Below, piece after piece: positions 33,864 through 43,213 of a stretch of 64,000 bases of DNA. The stretch covers positions 186,001 through 250,000 of the forward strand of contig JASGHI010000004.1 in NCBI GenBank assembly GCA_049841155.1, in the 5' to 3' direction. The notes under the pieces are model-generated. The model was not told the origin of the DNA. It was given only the letters and a program-made list of their open reading frames with translations, and ran no database searches. The position numbers were made by a program, and so were the translations under genes. Within the stretch, counting starts at the first letter, position 1. Each line of letters starts with the position of its first letter. Origin of the DNA: ZC4RG30 sp049841155 (lineage in GTDB: Bacteria > Pseudomonadota > Gammaproteobacteria > Steroidobacterales > Steroidobacteraceae).

Positions 33864-34820
33864 ATGATCCACCTGCCACATGATGACGCGCACGACCTGG
33901 GCCTTGCCCATGACCTGGAAGTGATCTCGCAACGCGCGGCGGAGCGCCGGCGCCTGCTGGGCGCGATGCTGGGCGGCGGTACGCTGGCGCTGCTGGCCGG
34001 TTGCGGCGGCGACGGCGATGCCACGGCCTCCTCCGGAAGCAGCTCCGGCAGTACTTCCGGCGGCACGTCCAGCGGCACGGGCACCGGCAGCAGCAGCTCC
34101 GGTTCCGGAAGCTCCAGCTCGGGCAGCGGCAGCTCCAGCAGCTCGGGCTCTTCGGACAGCTGCGTGGCCGACCCCCCGGAAACCAATGGCCCATATCCTT
34201 CCGACGGCTCCAACAGCGTCAATGGCGTGGTCTCGAACGTGCTGCTGCAGAGCGGGGTGGTGCGCAGCGACATCCGCAGCAGCTTCGGCAGCGCCAGCGG
34301 CACGGCCGCCGGCGTGCCGCTGACTCTGGAGATCACCCTCGTCAATACCAATGCCAGCTGCGCCGTGCTGTCCGGCTGGGCAATCTACCTGTGGCATTGC
34401 ACGCGCGACGGCGTGTATTCGCTGTATTCCGGCAATGCGCTCAACGAGAATTTCCTGCGCGGCGTGCAGGCTTCGGACAGCAGCGGCAAACTGAGCTTCA
34501 CGACCATCTTCCCGGGCTGCTATTCCGGCCGCTACCCGCACATCCATTTCGAGGTCTATCAGAGCCTGGGCGTCGCCACCGGCTACGCGAACCGCGTGTT
34601 GACCTCGCAGATGGCGCTGCCGCGCGATGTCTGCAGCACCGTGTATTCGACCGCTTCGGGCTACGCTTCCAGCGTGTCGAACCTCAACGGCGTGACCATT
34701 GCCAGCGACAATGTCTTCGGAGACAACACCGCCGCGCAGATCGCGGCGCAGACCATCGCGCTGACGGGCAATGTCGCCGACGGCTACAACGGCACCATCG
34801 TGGTGGGCGTGCCCTGGTGA
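33864..34820 (+). CDS. Secreted intradiol ring-cleavage dioxygenase-like protein
   Basis: The product is 318 residues. The amino terminus has a twin-arginine-like stretch (AERRRLLGAMLGGGTLALLAGC), where LAGC could also be a lipobox. A roughly 60-residue Ser/Gly/Thr linker follows. The catalytic domain resembles protocatechuate 3,4-dioxygenase: ETNGPYPSDGS, then WAIYLWHCTRDGVYSLYSG and PGCYSGRYPHIHFEVY. The Tyr and paired His (HIH) would bind ferric iron. Exported members of this family are known but their substrates are mostly not. The ATG at 33864 follows GGAG by six bases. Confidence 0.82.
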   Translation: MIHLPHDDAHDLGLAHDLEVISQRAAERRRLLGAMLGGGTLALLAGCGGDGDATASSGSSSGSTSGGTSSGTGTGSSSSGSGSSSSGSGSSSSSGSSDSCVADPPETNGPYPSDGSNSVNGVVSNVLLQSGVVRSDIRSSFGSASGTAAGVPLTLEITLVNTNASCAVLSGWAIYLWHCTRDGVYSLYSGNALNENFLRGVQASDSSGKLSFTTIFPGCYSGRYPHIHFEVYQSLGVATGYANRVLTSQMALPRDVCSTVYSTASGYASSVSNLNGVTIASDNVFGDNTAAQIAAQTIALTGNVADGYNGTIVVGVPW

Positions 34821-34883
34821 CGACCCGCCGCTGCGGCCGGTTGTACAATGCCTGCTTTCGCAGAGCAGGTATGGAGGTCGCCC

Positions 34884-35759
34884 ATGTCATCCGAAGCCGA
34901 TGCAAGCCACAATTTTCCGCCCGGCTATGTCCCGCCGGAAGTGTGGACCTGGAATGCCGGCAATGGCGGCCCCTTCGCCAACATCAACCGGCCCGTCTCC
35001 GGCGCCACGCATGAAAGGGCGCTGCCGCGCGGCAAGCATCCGCTGCAGCTTTATTCCCAGGGCACGCCCAATGGGCAGAAGGTCACCATCCTGCTCGAGG
35101 AGCTGCTGGCCGCGGGCCACACCGGTGCCGAGTACGATGCCTGGCTGATCCGCATCGGCGAGGGCAACCAGTTCGGCAGCGGTTTCGTGGCGGTGAATCC
35201 GAACTCGAAGATTCCGGCCATGCTGGATTGCTCCACCGATCCGCCCATCCGCCTGTTCGAGAGCGGCTCCATCCTGTTCTATCTCGCCGAGAAGTTCGGC
35301 GCCTTCCTGCCAGCCTCGGGCCCGGCGCGCGCCGAGACCATGAACTGGCTGATGTGGCAGATGGGCTCGGCGCCTTTCATCGGCGGCGGGTTTGGGCATT
35401 TCTACAACTACGCGCCCATCAAGATCCAGTACGCCATCGACCGCTTCGCGATGGAGACCAAGCGGCTGCTGCATGTGCTCGATACGCAGCTCGGCCGGAC
35501 GAAGTACGTGGCCGGTGACGACTACACCATTGCGGACATGGCCATCTGGCCCTGGTATGGCGGCCTGATGAACAACCAGTACAACGCGGCGCAGTTCCTG
35601 TCGCTGCACGAGTACCCGAACCTTGCGCGCTGGAAGGATCTGGTGGGCAACCGGCCGGCCGTGCAGCGCGGCCGCCGCGTGAATTCCACGTCGTTGATGC
35701 CGGAGAACCTGCGCGTGCTGGAGCGGCACAGCGCGGCAGATTTCGACAGCAAGGGCTGA
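34884..35759 (+). CDS. yghU: Glutathione S-transferase, YghU-type disulfide-bond oxidoreductase
   Basis: The product is 291 residues. The order is a long amino-terminal arm (YVPPEVWTWNAGNGGPFANI), a thioredoxin-like domain (LYSQGTPNGQKVTILLEELL and NPNSKIPAMLD), FESGSILFYLAEKF for glutathione binding, and a helical domain with DYTIADMAIWPWYG. It matches the Nu-class GSTs YghU and YfcG, which reduce disulfides and organic peroxides with two bound glutathiones. The ATG at 34884 has GGAGG upstream. It lies 63 bases after the dioxygenase gene and may be co-transcribed. Confidence 0.92.
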   Translation: MSSEADASHNFPPGYVPPEVWTWNAGNGGPFANINRPVSGATHERALPRGKHPLQLYSQGTPNGQKVTILLEELLAAGHTGAEYDAWLIRIGEGNQFGSGFVAVNPNSKIPAMLDCSTDPPIRLFESGSILFYLAEKFGAFLPASGPARAETMNWLMWQMGSAPFIGGGFGHFYNYAPIKIQYAIDRFAMETKRLLHVLDTQLGRTKYVAGDDYTIADMAIWPWYGGLMNNQYNAAQFLSLHEYPNLARWKDLVGNRPAVQRGRRVNSTSLMPENLRVLERHSAADFDSKG

Positions 35760-35806
35760 ACGCGCGCGCCGAAGGCTTTCCTCCGGCGCAGGCCGGGCGC
35801 TGCCCG

Positions 35807-36709
35807 TCAGCGCACCGGTGCCGAGATGCTGCACACCTCGACGCGGCCGGCCGGCCGCTTGTAGAAAGCGTCGGTGCGCAGGCGCTGCGAGGCGACGTAT
35901 TCCTGGAAAGTGGCTGAGTCGGTGCGCAGCACCTGCAGTTTCGGCCGCTCGCTTTCCGGCAGTTCGCTGGCCAGACGGATCGAGTGGATGGGCGTGCGTT
36001 CGGCAGGGGTCTTGTAACCGCCCCGGGGTCCGGTGCCGCGGCGTACGGCGGAGAGCAGTTCCATGCCCTGCAGCACCCGGCCGACCACGGAGAGGTTGGC
36101 ATCCAGCCGCCGCGGCGCATGGCCGATGATGGCGTACAGCTCGTCGCCGATGCTGCTGTCATCGGGATTTTCGCGGCCCGCACCGACGGTGCCGTAGCAA
36201 TGCACCAGCCAGGCCTTGCCGGTTGCCGGATCCTCCGCCACCGGGAAGCCGTCGACGAAGCCGGCCTGCGGCGCCCAGCCATCGGCATCGGGCAGCGCCG
36301 TGAAGGTCAGCCCCGCAGCGGCACGCTGGAACTCGGCGGGCAGATGCCGTTTCGCCGAGCCCAGCGCCTTGGCTTTTGCCGGGTCCTTGGCATCCGGATC
36401 GCCGAACTGCACCACGAAGTTGTCCTGCACGCGGTAGATGCTGGTGTTGTCCCAGAAGTGCTCGCGCGCCATCGTGCGGATGTTGTCCACGTGCCTGGGC
36501 GCAAACGCCGGCGCCAGCTCGATGATCACCCGGCCCGCGGGCAGATCCATGAGCAGCAGGTTCGCAGGATCGGGAGTGCGCCAGTCGCCCGACGGGGACG
36601 AGGCCAGGATCTCGGCCTGGCTGCGGTATGTGGCGGCGGGAGCATCCTGCGCGAGCGCGGTCTGCGAAGACAGCAGCAGGCATAGCAGACAGGCGATGGT
36701 GGGCTTCAT
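35807..36709 (-). CDS. Periplasmic cyclophilin-type peptidyl-prolyl isomerase
   Basis: The product is 300 residues. A signal peptide (KPTIACLLCLLLSSQTALAQ) leads to a cyclophilin domain with VIIELAPAFAPRHVDNIRTM, FWDNTSIYRVQDNFVVQFGD and a late VVGRVLQGMELL. Inserts make it longer than PpiA. It probably helps envelope protein folding. It is convergent with the GST gene and divergent from the MltD-type gene. Some active-site residues of canonical cyclophilins are replaced, so activity may be low. Confidence 0.85.
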   Translation of the reverse strand: MKPTIACLLCLLLSSQTALAQDAPAATYRSQAEILASSPSGDWRTPDPANLLLMDLPAGRVIIELAPAFAPRHVDNIRTMAREHFWDNTSIYRVQDNFVVQFGDPDAKDPAKAKALGSAKRHLPAEFQRAAAGLTFTALPDADGWAPQAGFVDGFPVAEDPATGKAWLVHCYGTVGAGRENPDDSSIGDELYAIIGHAPRRLDANLSVVGRVLQGMELLSAVRRGTGPRGGYKTPAERTPIHSIRLASELPESERPKLQVLRTDSATFQEYVASQRLRTDAFYKRPAGRVEVCSISAPVR

Positions 36710-36814
36710 GAAGACAGGATAGCGGGCATGTGCTGTCGATCAATCCCGGTGGGGACGGGTTTTGTGGCGGAGTCGGCAGTTCACATAAGCTGCCACTGTT
36801 AGCATCATGCCGTG

Positions 36815-38755
36815 ATGCGCTCTTTCCTGTCACTTCTCTTGTTGAGCGCCGCTCTTCCGGCGATGCCGGCCGCGCAGGTGGCGCAGGCCGATCAGGCCCG
36901 GCCTGCCGCGGAGGAGCGTCTGCCGCGTCCGGCCGAACTCGAGCGCGATGTGCAGTTCTGGATCCGCGTCTACAGCGAGGTCACCACCAGCGAAGGCCTG
37001 CTGCACGACGACCGCAACCTTGGCATCGTCTACCGCAAGCTGAAGTTCCGGCCGGAGGTCACACCCCGCGAACGCCGCGATGCAGTCGACGCGGAACGCA
37101 AGAAGATCCAGGCCATGCTGCGCCGGCTGGCCTCCGGCGCCACCGACCTGACTGAAGACGAGCGCGCCGTGGCAGCGGTCTTCGGCAAAGAGGCTTCGCC
37201 GGCGCGCTTCGCCGAAGCGGTGGACGCCGTGCGCTTCCAGCTCGGTCAGGCGGACCGCTTCCGCGCGGGCCTGGAACGCTCCGGCGTGTGGGAGGCGCAC
37301 ATCGCCGATACCTTCGCGGGAATGGGCCTGCCGCCGGAACTGGCGGTGCTGCCCCATGTGGAATCCTCCTTCGACCCCACTGCCTACTCGAAAGTGGGCG
37401 CGGCGGGCCTGTGGCAGTTCATGCCCGGCACGGGCCGCCGCTTCCTGCATATCAACGATGCCGTCGATGAGCGCATGGATCCCTTCCGCGCCACCGAGGC
37501 CGCCGCGCAGCTGCTGGATTTCAACTACCGGTTGCTGGGCAGCTGGCCGCTGGCGCTGACGGCCTACAACCATGGCGCGGCCGGCATGCGCCGCGCGCGC
37601 GACACTCTGGGCACCACGGACATCACGGCCATCGTGCGCCGCTACAAGAGCCCGAGCTTCGGCTTCGCGTCGCGCAATTTCTATGTCTCCTTCCTCGCCG
37701 CGCTGGAGATCGACCGCAATCCGCAGAAGTACTTCGGCAACATCACGCGCCGGCCGCCGATGCGTTTCACCGAGGTGGAAATGCCGGCCTACGTGCCGCT
37801 CGCGGCACTGCAGCGCACGCTGAAGGTCGATCGCCGCGAGCTGCTGGATCTGAACCCCGCCCTGCGTGCGCCGGTGGCCGATGGGCAACGTTTTGTGCCC
37901 AAGGGCTATCGCCTGCGCCTGCCGGCAGAGGCTGCGAGCTGGACCGGCGCAATGCTGGCCAGCAGCCTCGCGCCCGCAGAGCAGTATCTGGGCCAGCCGC
38001 GCGCGCGCAGCATGAAGGTCGGCTCCGGCGACACGCTGTCGAAGATCGCGCAGCGCGAGGGTGTGACGGTCGCGGAGCTCGCGCGGCTCAACAACCTGGA
38101 TCCCGGGGCCGCCCTGCACAAGGGCCGCACCCTGCAGCTGCCCGAGCGCATGCCCGATCTCGTGGCGGCCGCCGAAGCCGAGGCCGAAGCTGAAGCCGCG
38201 GCCAGCGAGCCGGCAGCGGTCGAGGCGCGCGTCGCGAAGGCGCCGGAACCGGTCACGGTGGCCGAAGCGCAGGCTGCAAGTCCCGCGCTGGCGCCGGACG
38301 ATGGCATCCCCCAGACCAGCGATCCGCTCGACTACGGCGTTGCCGCCAATGGCACCGTGCGCGTCGCGGCGACCGAGACCCTGGGTCACTTCGCCGACTG
38401 GCTCGGCATTGCCGCATCCCGCCTGCGCACGCTGAACAACCTCCGCGCCGCCCGCCCGCTGTCCTTCGGGCAGGTGCTGAAGCTGGATTTCACCAAGGTC
38501 GCGCGCGCGGAGTTCGAGCAGCGGCGCCGCGCCTATCACCAGGCGCTGCAGGCCGAGTTCTTCGCCGCCCATCGCATCACCGGCACCGAGGTGTATGTGA
38601 CGCGCCGGGGCGATTCGCTGTGGCAGGTCATGCAGCGCCATGGCGATGTGCCGTCCTGGCTGCTGCTGCAGTACAACCCGGACGTGGATTTCGCCGCGCT
38701 GCGCGCCGGCCTTGCCGTCGTGATCCCCAAGGTCGAGGTTCTCTCGCCCACCTGA
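36815..38755 (+). CDS. mltD: Membrane-bound lytic transglycosylase with LysM domains (MltD-like)
   Basis: The product is 646 residues with a signal peptide. The lytic transglycosylase domain has the catalytic Glu in LAVLPHVESSFDPTAYS, then KVGAAGLWQFMPGTGRRF and TAYNHGAAGMRRA. Peptidoglycan-binding LysM units follow: one good copy MKVGSGDTLSKIAQREGVTV, a degenerate one at about 515-560, and a final one EVYVTRRGDSLWQVMQRHGD. An Ala/Glu-rich linker lies between. No lipobox is seen, unlike E. coli MltD. An ATG is used directly after an in-frame GTG. Confidence 0.9.
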   Translation: MRSFLSLLLLSAALPAMPAAQVAQADQARPAAEERLPRPAELERDVQFWIRVYSEVTTSEGLLHDDRNLGIVYRKLKFRPEVTPRERRDAVDAERKKIQAMLRRLASGATDLTEDERAVAAVFGKEASPARFAEAVDAVRFQLGQADRFRAGLERSGVWEAHIADTFAGMGLPPELAVLPHVESSFDPTAYSKVGAAGLWQFMPGTGRRFLHINDAVDERMDPFRATEAAAQLLDFNYRLLGSWPLALTAYNHGAAGMRRARDTLGTTDITAIVRRYKSPSFGFASRNFYVSFLAALEIDRNPQKYFGNITRRPPMRFTEVEMPAYVPLAALQRTLKVDRRELLDLNPALRAPVADGQRFVPKGYRLRLPAEAASWTGAMLASSLAPAEQYLGQPRARSMKVGSGDTLSKIAQREGVTVAELARLNNLDPGAALHKGRTLQLPERMPDLVAAAEAEAEAEAAASEPAAVEARVAKAPEPVTVAEAQAASPALAPDDGIPQTSDPLDYGVAANGTVRVAATETLGHFADWLGIAASRLRTLNNLRAARPLSFGQVLKLDFTKVARAEFEQRRRAYHQALQAEFFAAHRITGTEVYVTRRGDSLWQVMQRHGDVPSWLLLQYNPDVDFAALRAGLAVVIPKVEVLSPT

Positions 38756-38812
38756 GCGGCGCCTCGTCGGCGCTGTGATGGCGTTCCGGTCCTGCCGTTC
38801 ACGCCGCATGCT

Positions 38813-38818
38813 TATAAT
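38813..38818 (+). promoter_or_regulatory. Consensus -10 box directly before the L,D-transpeptidase gene
   Basis: A perfect TATAAT lies ten bases upstream of the ATG at 38829. Transcription from it would begin only a few bases before, or at, that ATG, giving a leaderless or near-leaderless message. No good -35 box is present 17 bases upstream. Confidence 0.35.
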
Positions 38819-38828
38819 GGCCACCAAT

Positions 38829-39374
38829 ATGAGCCGCAACCCCTTGTTCCTGCTCCTGTTGGCGCTGCCCCTGCTGCTGGTGCCCGGTTTCGCCCGGTCC
38901 GAGCTGCAGCTGAGCAGCTACACGCCCTCCCGTGCCGTGGAACCCTTTCCGGTGGCCACGCGGGTGGTGGTCTACAAATCCGCGCGCCGCATGGAGCTGC
39001 TGCGCGGCAGCGAGGTGCTGCGCAGCTACAAGATTTCCCTGGGCCTGCAGCCCAGCGGCCACAAGGAGCGCGTCGGGGATTTCCGCACGCCCGAGGGCAG
39101 CTACCGCCTCACGCGCCGCAATACGCGCAGCGAGTACTTTCTTTCCATCCTGGTCTCCTATCCCGGGCCGGACGACATCCGCCGCGCCAAGGCCAAGGGC
39201 GATGACCCGGGCGGCGCCATCATGATCCACGGGCTGCCCAACCGCCTGCGGCACACGCCGGAGTACTACGCCTCCCGCGACTGGACCGATGGCTGCATCG
39301 CCGTGACCAATTCCGACATGGTCGAGATCTGGCTGATGACGCAGAACGACACGCCGATCGAAATCCGGCCCTGA
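38829..39374 (+). CDS. L,D-transpeptidase (YkuD domain)
   Basis: The product is 181 residues. A signal peptide (about 1-23) is followed by the YkuD domain with FRTPEGSYRLTRRN, His134 in IMIHGLPNR and the catalytic Cys156 in DWTDGCIAVTNSDM. The enzyme forms 3-3 crosslinks in peptidoglycan or attaches proteins to it. Upstream in-frame ATGs exist (38808, 38817), but the one chosen gives a clean signal peptide. It is followed 11 bases later by ppnN. Confidence 0.9.
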   Translation: MSRNPLFLLLLALPLLLVPGFARSELQLSSYTPSRAVEPFPVATRVVVYKSARRMELLRGSEVLRSYKISLGLQPSGHKERVGDFRTPEGSYRLTRRNTRSEYFLSILVSYPGPDDIRRAKAKGDDPGGAIMIHGLPNRLRHTPEYYASRDWTDGCIAVTNSDMVEIWLMTQNDTPIEIRP

Positions 39375-39384
39375 AGGTCCCGTA

Positions 39385-40770
39385 TTGCAAGCCGTAATCG
39401 ACGTTCCGGAGACGGTCGACGCCAGCGTCGGCCCGCGTGGCAGCCTCGAAACGCTGTCGCAGTCTGAAATCGACATCCTGCTGAACACCGGGCAGGGCGG
39501 CATCCATCCGCTGTTCCGCCGCTGCGCGCTCGCCGTGCTCAATGCCGGCAGCGACAGCGACGATGCCCGCGAGCTCTTCGACCGTTACGCCAGCTTCGAC
39601 GTGCAGGTGGTGCGGCGCCCCTGGGGCATCCGCCTCGAGATCCGCAATGCGCCGGCCAGCGCCTTCGTCGACGGGCAGATGATCCGCGGCGTGAAGGAGC
39701 ATCTGTTCGCGGTGCTGCGCGACGTGGTCTACATCGCGCATGAAGTGGAGCAGGGCGGGCGCTTCGACCTCGCGCACGGCCCGGGCATCACCAACGCCGT
39801 GTTCCACATCCTGCGCAATGCGCGCGTGCTGGAGCACAAGATCCGCTCCAGCCTGATCGTCTGCTGGGGCGGGCACTCCATCGGCGAGGCGGAATACCAG
39901 TACACCAAGAAGGTGGGCTACGAACTGGGGCTGCGCGGCCTCGATGTGTGCACCGGCTGCGGGCCGGGCGCCATGAAGGGCCCGATGAAGGGCGCGACCA
40001 TCGGCCATGCCAAGCAGCGCATCGGCAGCAGCCGCTACATCGGCCTCACCGAGCCCGGCATCATCGCTGCCGAGCCGCCCAACGCCATCGTCAACCAGCT
40101 GGTCATCATGCCGGACATCGAGAAGCGTCTGGAGGCCTTCGTGCGGCTGGCCCACGGCGTGGTGGTGTTCCCCGGCGGCGTGGGCACGGCCGAGGAAATC
40201 CTCTACCTGATGGGCATCCTGCTCGACCCGCGCAACGAGGCCGAGCGCCTGCCGCTTATCCTGACCGGCCCCGAGCAGTCGGCGTCGTATTTCACGATGA
40301 TCCGCGATTTCCTCGCCGGCACGCTGGGGCCGGCGGTGCTGGATCGCCTGCAGGTGATCGTCGGCGATCCGGCGGCCGTGGCCCGCCACATGGTGCAGGA
40401 GGTCGGCAAGGTGCGCGCCGCGCGCCGCGCCGCCAATGATTCCTACAGCTTCAACTGGTTGCTGCAGATTCCGGAGGAATCCCAGCATCCCTTCGTCGTC
40501 ACGCACGAGAGCATGGCGGCGCTGGAACTGCACCGCGACCAGCCGCAGCACCGCCTGCTCGCCAATCTGCGCCGCGCCTTCTCGGGGATAGTCGCCGGCA
40601 ATGTGAAGGAGCAGGGCATCAACGAGATCGAGCGCCGCGGCCCGTTCGAACTGCGCGGCGATCCGGTGGTGATGCGCCTGCTCGACGAGCTGCTGCGCGC
40701 CTTCGTCGCGGCCGGCCGCATGAAGCTGCCGGGGTCAGTCTATCGGCCCTGCTACCGCATCGTTGCCTGA
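39385..40770 (+). CDS. ppnN: Nucleotide 5'-monophosphate nucleosidase (LOG family)
   Basis: PpnN splits nucleoside monophosphates into base and ribose 5-phosphate, and in E. coli is stimulated by (p)ppGpp. The product is 461 residues with the E. coli-type amino terminus (ETLSQSEIDILLNTG), the central LOG domain (CTGCGPGAMKGPMKGA and VVVFPGGVGTAEEILYLMG) and the carboxy-terminal DUF3412-like part. The only plausible start is the TTG at 39385, which aligns with the E. coli start. Confidence 0.93.
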   Translation: MQAVIDVPETVDASVGPRGSLETLSQSEIDILLNTGQGGIHPLFRRCALAVLNAGSDSDDARELFDRYASFDVQVVRRPWGIRLEIRNAPASAFVDGQMIRGVKEHLFAVLRDVVYIAHEVEQGGRFDLAHGPGITNAVFHILRNARVLEHKIRSSLIVCWGGHSIGEAEYQYTKKVGYELGLRGLDVCTGCGPGAMKGPMKGATIGHAKQRIGSSRYIGLTEPGIIAAEPPNAIVNQLVIMPDIEKRLEAFVRLAHGVVVFPGGVGTAEEILYLMGILLDPRNEAERLPLILTGPEQSASYFTMIRDFLAGTLGPAVLDRLQVIVGDPAAVARHMVQEVGKVRAARRAANDSYSFNWLLQIPEESQHPFVVTHESMAALELHRDQPQHRLLANLRRAFSGIVAGNVKEQGINEIERRGPFELRGDPVVMRLLDELLRAFVAAGRMKLPGSVYRPCYRIVA

Positions 40771-40915
40771 AATCGGCGACAGGGTGGCAGGCGCTTGCCG
40801 CCATGGCACTCTGCTTGCCGTTCGCGTGACTCAGTTCCTGTCGATTTAACCGCTGCGCCACGTACGCTCCAGACACGATGGAACATGGCGCCGCAGACGC
40901 GGTCCAAGGCAGAGA

Positions 40916-41143
40916 ATGATGTCCAACGGCGAAATACACGGCGATGACCTGGCGACCACCGGCGAGCGGCTGATGCCGGGCAATTCGGAGCTGTACGCCG
41001 ACTGGGAGGCCCGCATGCAGCGCGGCCGCGGGCGTCATGCGGCCATCAGCCGCAACCTTTCCACCTGGTCCAACTACAAGAGCTGGTCGGACAAGATGCG
41101 CCAGTCGTTTGAGTCCGACGCCCCGCCGCCGGCAAAGAAGTAG
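40916..41143 (+). CDS. Small hypothetical protein (75 residues)
   Basis: No family is recognised. The product is soluble and charged, with ERLMPGNSELYADWEARMQR in the middle and a Pro/Lys end. AAGG lies six bases before the double ATG. It is followed four bases later by another possible small gene, and both precede htpG on the same strand. Real coding is likely but not certain. Confidence 0.5.
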   Translation: MMSNGEIHGDDLATTGERLMPGNSELYADWEARMQRGRGRHAAISRNLSTWSNYKSWSDKMRQSFESDAPPPAKK

Positions 41144-41147
41144 CCCG

Positions 41148-41276
41148 GTGGAGCGTTTCCTGATGCTCTGGGACGAGCTCGATGAATATTTCGGCTACGG
41201 ATGGCATCTGGCGGCGGCGCTGGGTCATGCCGTGTCGACGCGGGGCGGGGCGCTGAAGCGTCTGCTGACCCCTTGA
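41148..41276 (+). CDS. Possible 42-residue protein
   Basis: A GTG-started frame begins four bases after the preceding stop and encodes VERFLMLWDELDEYFGYGWH, then LAAALGHAVS and a basic end. The sequence is hydrophobic/aromatic and acidic at first, with an amphipathic helix pattern. It resembles short conserved proteins I have seen starting with (M/V)ERFLMLWDELDD, but this is memory, not a search. No strong ribosome binding site is present; translation may be coupled to the upstream gene. Confidence 0.45.
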   Translation: MERFLMLWDELDEYFGYGWHLAAALGHAVSTRGGALKRLLTP

Positions 41277-41335
41277 ATCGGGCCCTCCGGGGCCCCATTT
41301 TCGGCACTCCCCCGTAAGCATTGCCGGAGTTGCCG

Positions 41336-43213
41336 ATGTCCGAAACCGCTGCCGCCGAAAAGCTCGGCTTCAAGGCGGAGGTCCGTGAGCTGCTCAAGCT
41401 CATGATCCATTCGCTGTACAGCCACCGCGAGATCTTCCTGCGGGAGCTGATTTCCAATGCCTCCGATGCCAACGACAAGCTGCGTTTCCTCGCGCTGTCG
41501 CAACCGGCCCTGCTCGGCGAGGAGCCGGATCTGGCCATCTGGGTGGAGGCCGACGAGAAGGCCGGCACCGTGACCATCCGCGACAATGGCGTGGGCCTTG
41601 CGCGCGAGGAGGCCATCGCGCACCTGGGCACCATCGCCAAGTCCGGCACGGCCGAGTTCTTCGGCAAGCTCACAGGGGATGCGCAGAAGGATTCCCAGCT
41701 CATCGGCCAGTTCGGCGTGGGCTTCTACTCGGCCTTCATCGTCGCCGACCAGGTGACCGTGGAGAGCCGCAAGGCCGGCGCGCCCGCGCAAGAGGGCGTG
41801 CGCTGGCAGTCGGCGGCCGACGGCGAATTCACCGTCGAGACCATCACGCGTCAGGCGCGCGGCACCTCGGTGATCCTGAAGCTCAAGGACGATGCCAGGG
41901 AATTCGCCGATGCTTGGCGCCTGCGCTCGCTGGTGCGCCGCTATTCCGACCACCTGGCCTTCCCGGTGTACATGCCCAAACAGGGCGCGGCAACCCTGGA
42001 CTGGGAGGCCGTGAACCAGGCCAAGGCGCTGTGGACGCGGCCGCGCAGCGAGATCACGGACGAGGAATACACCGGCTTCTACCGCCACATCACGCATGAC
42101 GGCGAGGCGCCGCTGGCCTGGAGCCACAACCGCGTCGAGGGCAAGCGCGAATACACAAGCCTGCTGTACCTGCCGTCGCGCGCGCCCTTCGACCTTTCGC
42201 ACCGCGATGCCGCACGCGGCCTGAAGCTGTACGTGAAGCGCGTCTTCATCATGGACGATGCCGAGCAGTTCCTGCCGCTGTACCTGCGTTTCGTCAAAGG
42301 CATCGTTGATTCCAGCGACCTGCCGCTGAACGTCTCGCGCGAGCTGCTGCAGAACGATCCGGAGGTCGAGGCCATGCGCGGCGCGCTTACGCGCCGGGCG
42401 CTGGACCTGATCGCGAAGCTCGCCAAGGACGATCCGGAGAAGTACGCGACCTTCTGGAAGGAGTTCGGCGCGGTGCTGAAAGAGGGCGTCGCCGAGGACT
42501 ATGCCAGCCGCGAGAAGCTGCTGCCGCTGCTGCGCTTTGCCAGCACCCACGATGCCGGCGACGAGGACAAGACCTCGCTGGCGGACTACGTGGCGCGCAT
42601 GAAGCCGGGCCAGGAAAAGATCTACTACCAGCTTGCCGACAGCCGCTCGGCGGCCCGCAGCAGCCCGCACCTGGAGCAGCTCGCGGCGCGCGGCGTCGAG
42701 GTGCTGTTGCTGGGCGATCGCGTGGATCCCTGGATCATGGGCCAGATGGGCGAGTTCGACGGCAAGGGCTTCCAGGACGTGGCGCGCGGCGACCTGGACC
42801 TTTCCAAGCTCGGCGGCGACGCGCCCAAGGCCGATGCCGATGATCCGGCGCACAAGGAGCTGTTCGAGCGCGTGGGCAAGGCGCTGGAAAGCCAGGTGTC
42901 GGCCGTGCGCGCCAGCCACCGGCTCACCGAGTCTCCGGCCTGCCTTGCCCGCTCCGAGGATGATCTGGGCGAACAGATGCGCCGCATGCTGGCGGCCGCC
43001 GGCCGCAGCGATCTGCCGGATGCGAAGCCCGTGCTGGAACTCAACGCCACGCATCCCCTGGTGCAGCGCCTCGCGGGTCTGGAAGAAGGCGAGTTCGGGG
43101 AACTGGCACGGCTGCTGTACGATCAGGCGAGGCTCACCGAGCAGGGCCAGATCGACAACCCCGGCGACTATGCCCGGCGCCTCAACCGTCTGCTGCTGAA
43201 GCTGCTGCAATGA
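41336..43213 (+). CDS. htpG: Molecular chaperone HtpG (bacterial Hsp90)
   Basis: HtpG is an ATP-dependent chaperone. The product is 625 residues, the usual size. The ATP-binding domain has SLYSHREIFLRELISNASDA, TIRDNGVGL and GQFGVGFYSAFIVAD; the middle domain has RVFIMDDAEQFLPLYLRFVK and SSDLPLNVSRELLQ. The ATG at 41336 follows GGAG. The stop overlaps the ATG of msrB, so chaperone and methionine repair enzyme are coupled in a proteostasis operon. Confidence 0.97.
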   Translation: MSETAAAEKLGFKAEVRELLKLMIHSLYSHREIFLRELISNASDANDKLRFLALSQPALLGEEPDLAIWVEADEKAGTVTIRDNGVGLAREEAIAHLGTIAKSGTAEFFGKLTGDAQKDSQLIGQFGVGFYSAFIVADQVTVESRKAGAPAQEGVRWQSAADGEFTVETITRQARGTSVILKLKDDAREFADAWRLRSLVRRYSDHLAFPVYMPKQGAATLDWEAVNQAKALWTRPRSEITDEEYTGFYRHITHDGEAPLAWSHNRVEGKREYTSLLYLPSRAPFDLSHRDAARGLKLYVKRVFIMDDAEQFLPLYLRFVKGIVDSSDLPLNVSRELLQNDPEVEAMRGALTRRALDLIAKLAKDDPEKYATFWKEFGAVLKEGVAEDYASREKLLPLLRFASTHDAGDEDKTSLADYVARMKPGQEKIYYQLADSRSAARSSPHLEQLAARGVEVLLLGDRVDPWIMGQMGEFDGKGFQDVARGDLDLSKLGGDAPKADADDPAHKELFERVGKALESQVSAVRASHRLTESPACLARSEDDLGEQMRRMLAAAGRSDLPDAKPVLELNATHPLVQRLAGLEEGEFGELARLLYDQARLTEQGQIDNPGDYARRLNRLLLKLLQ

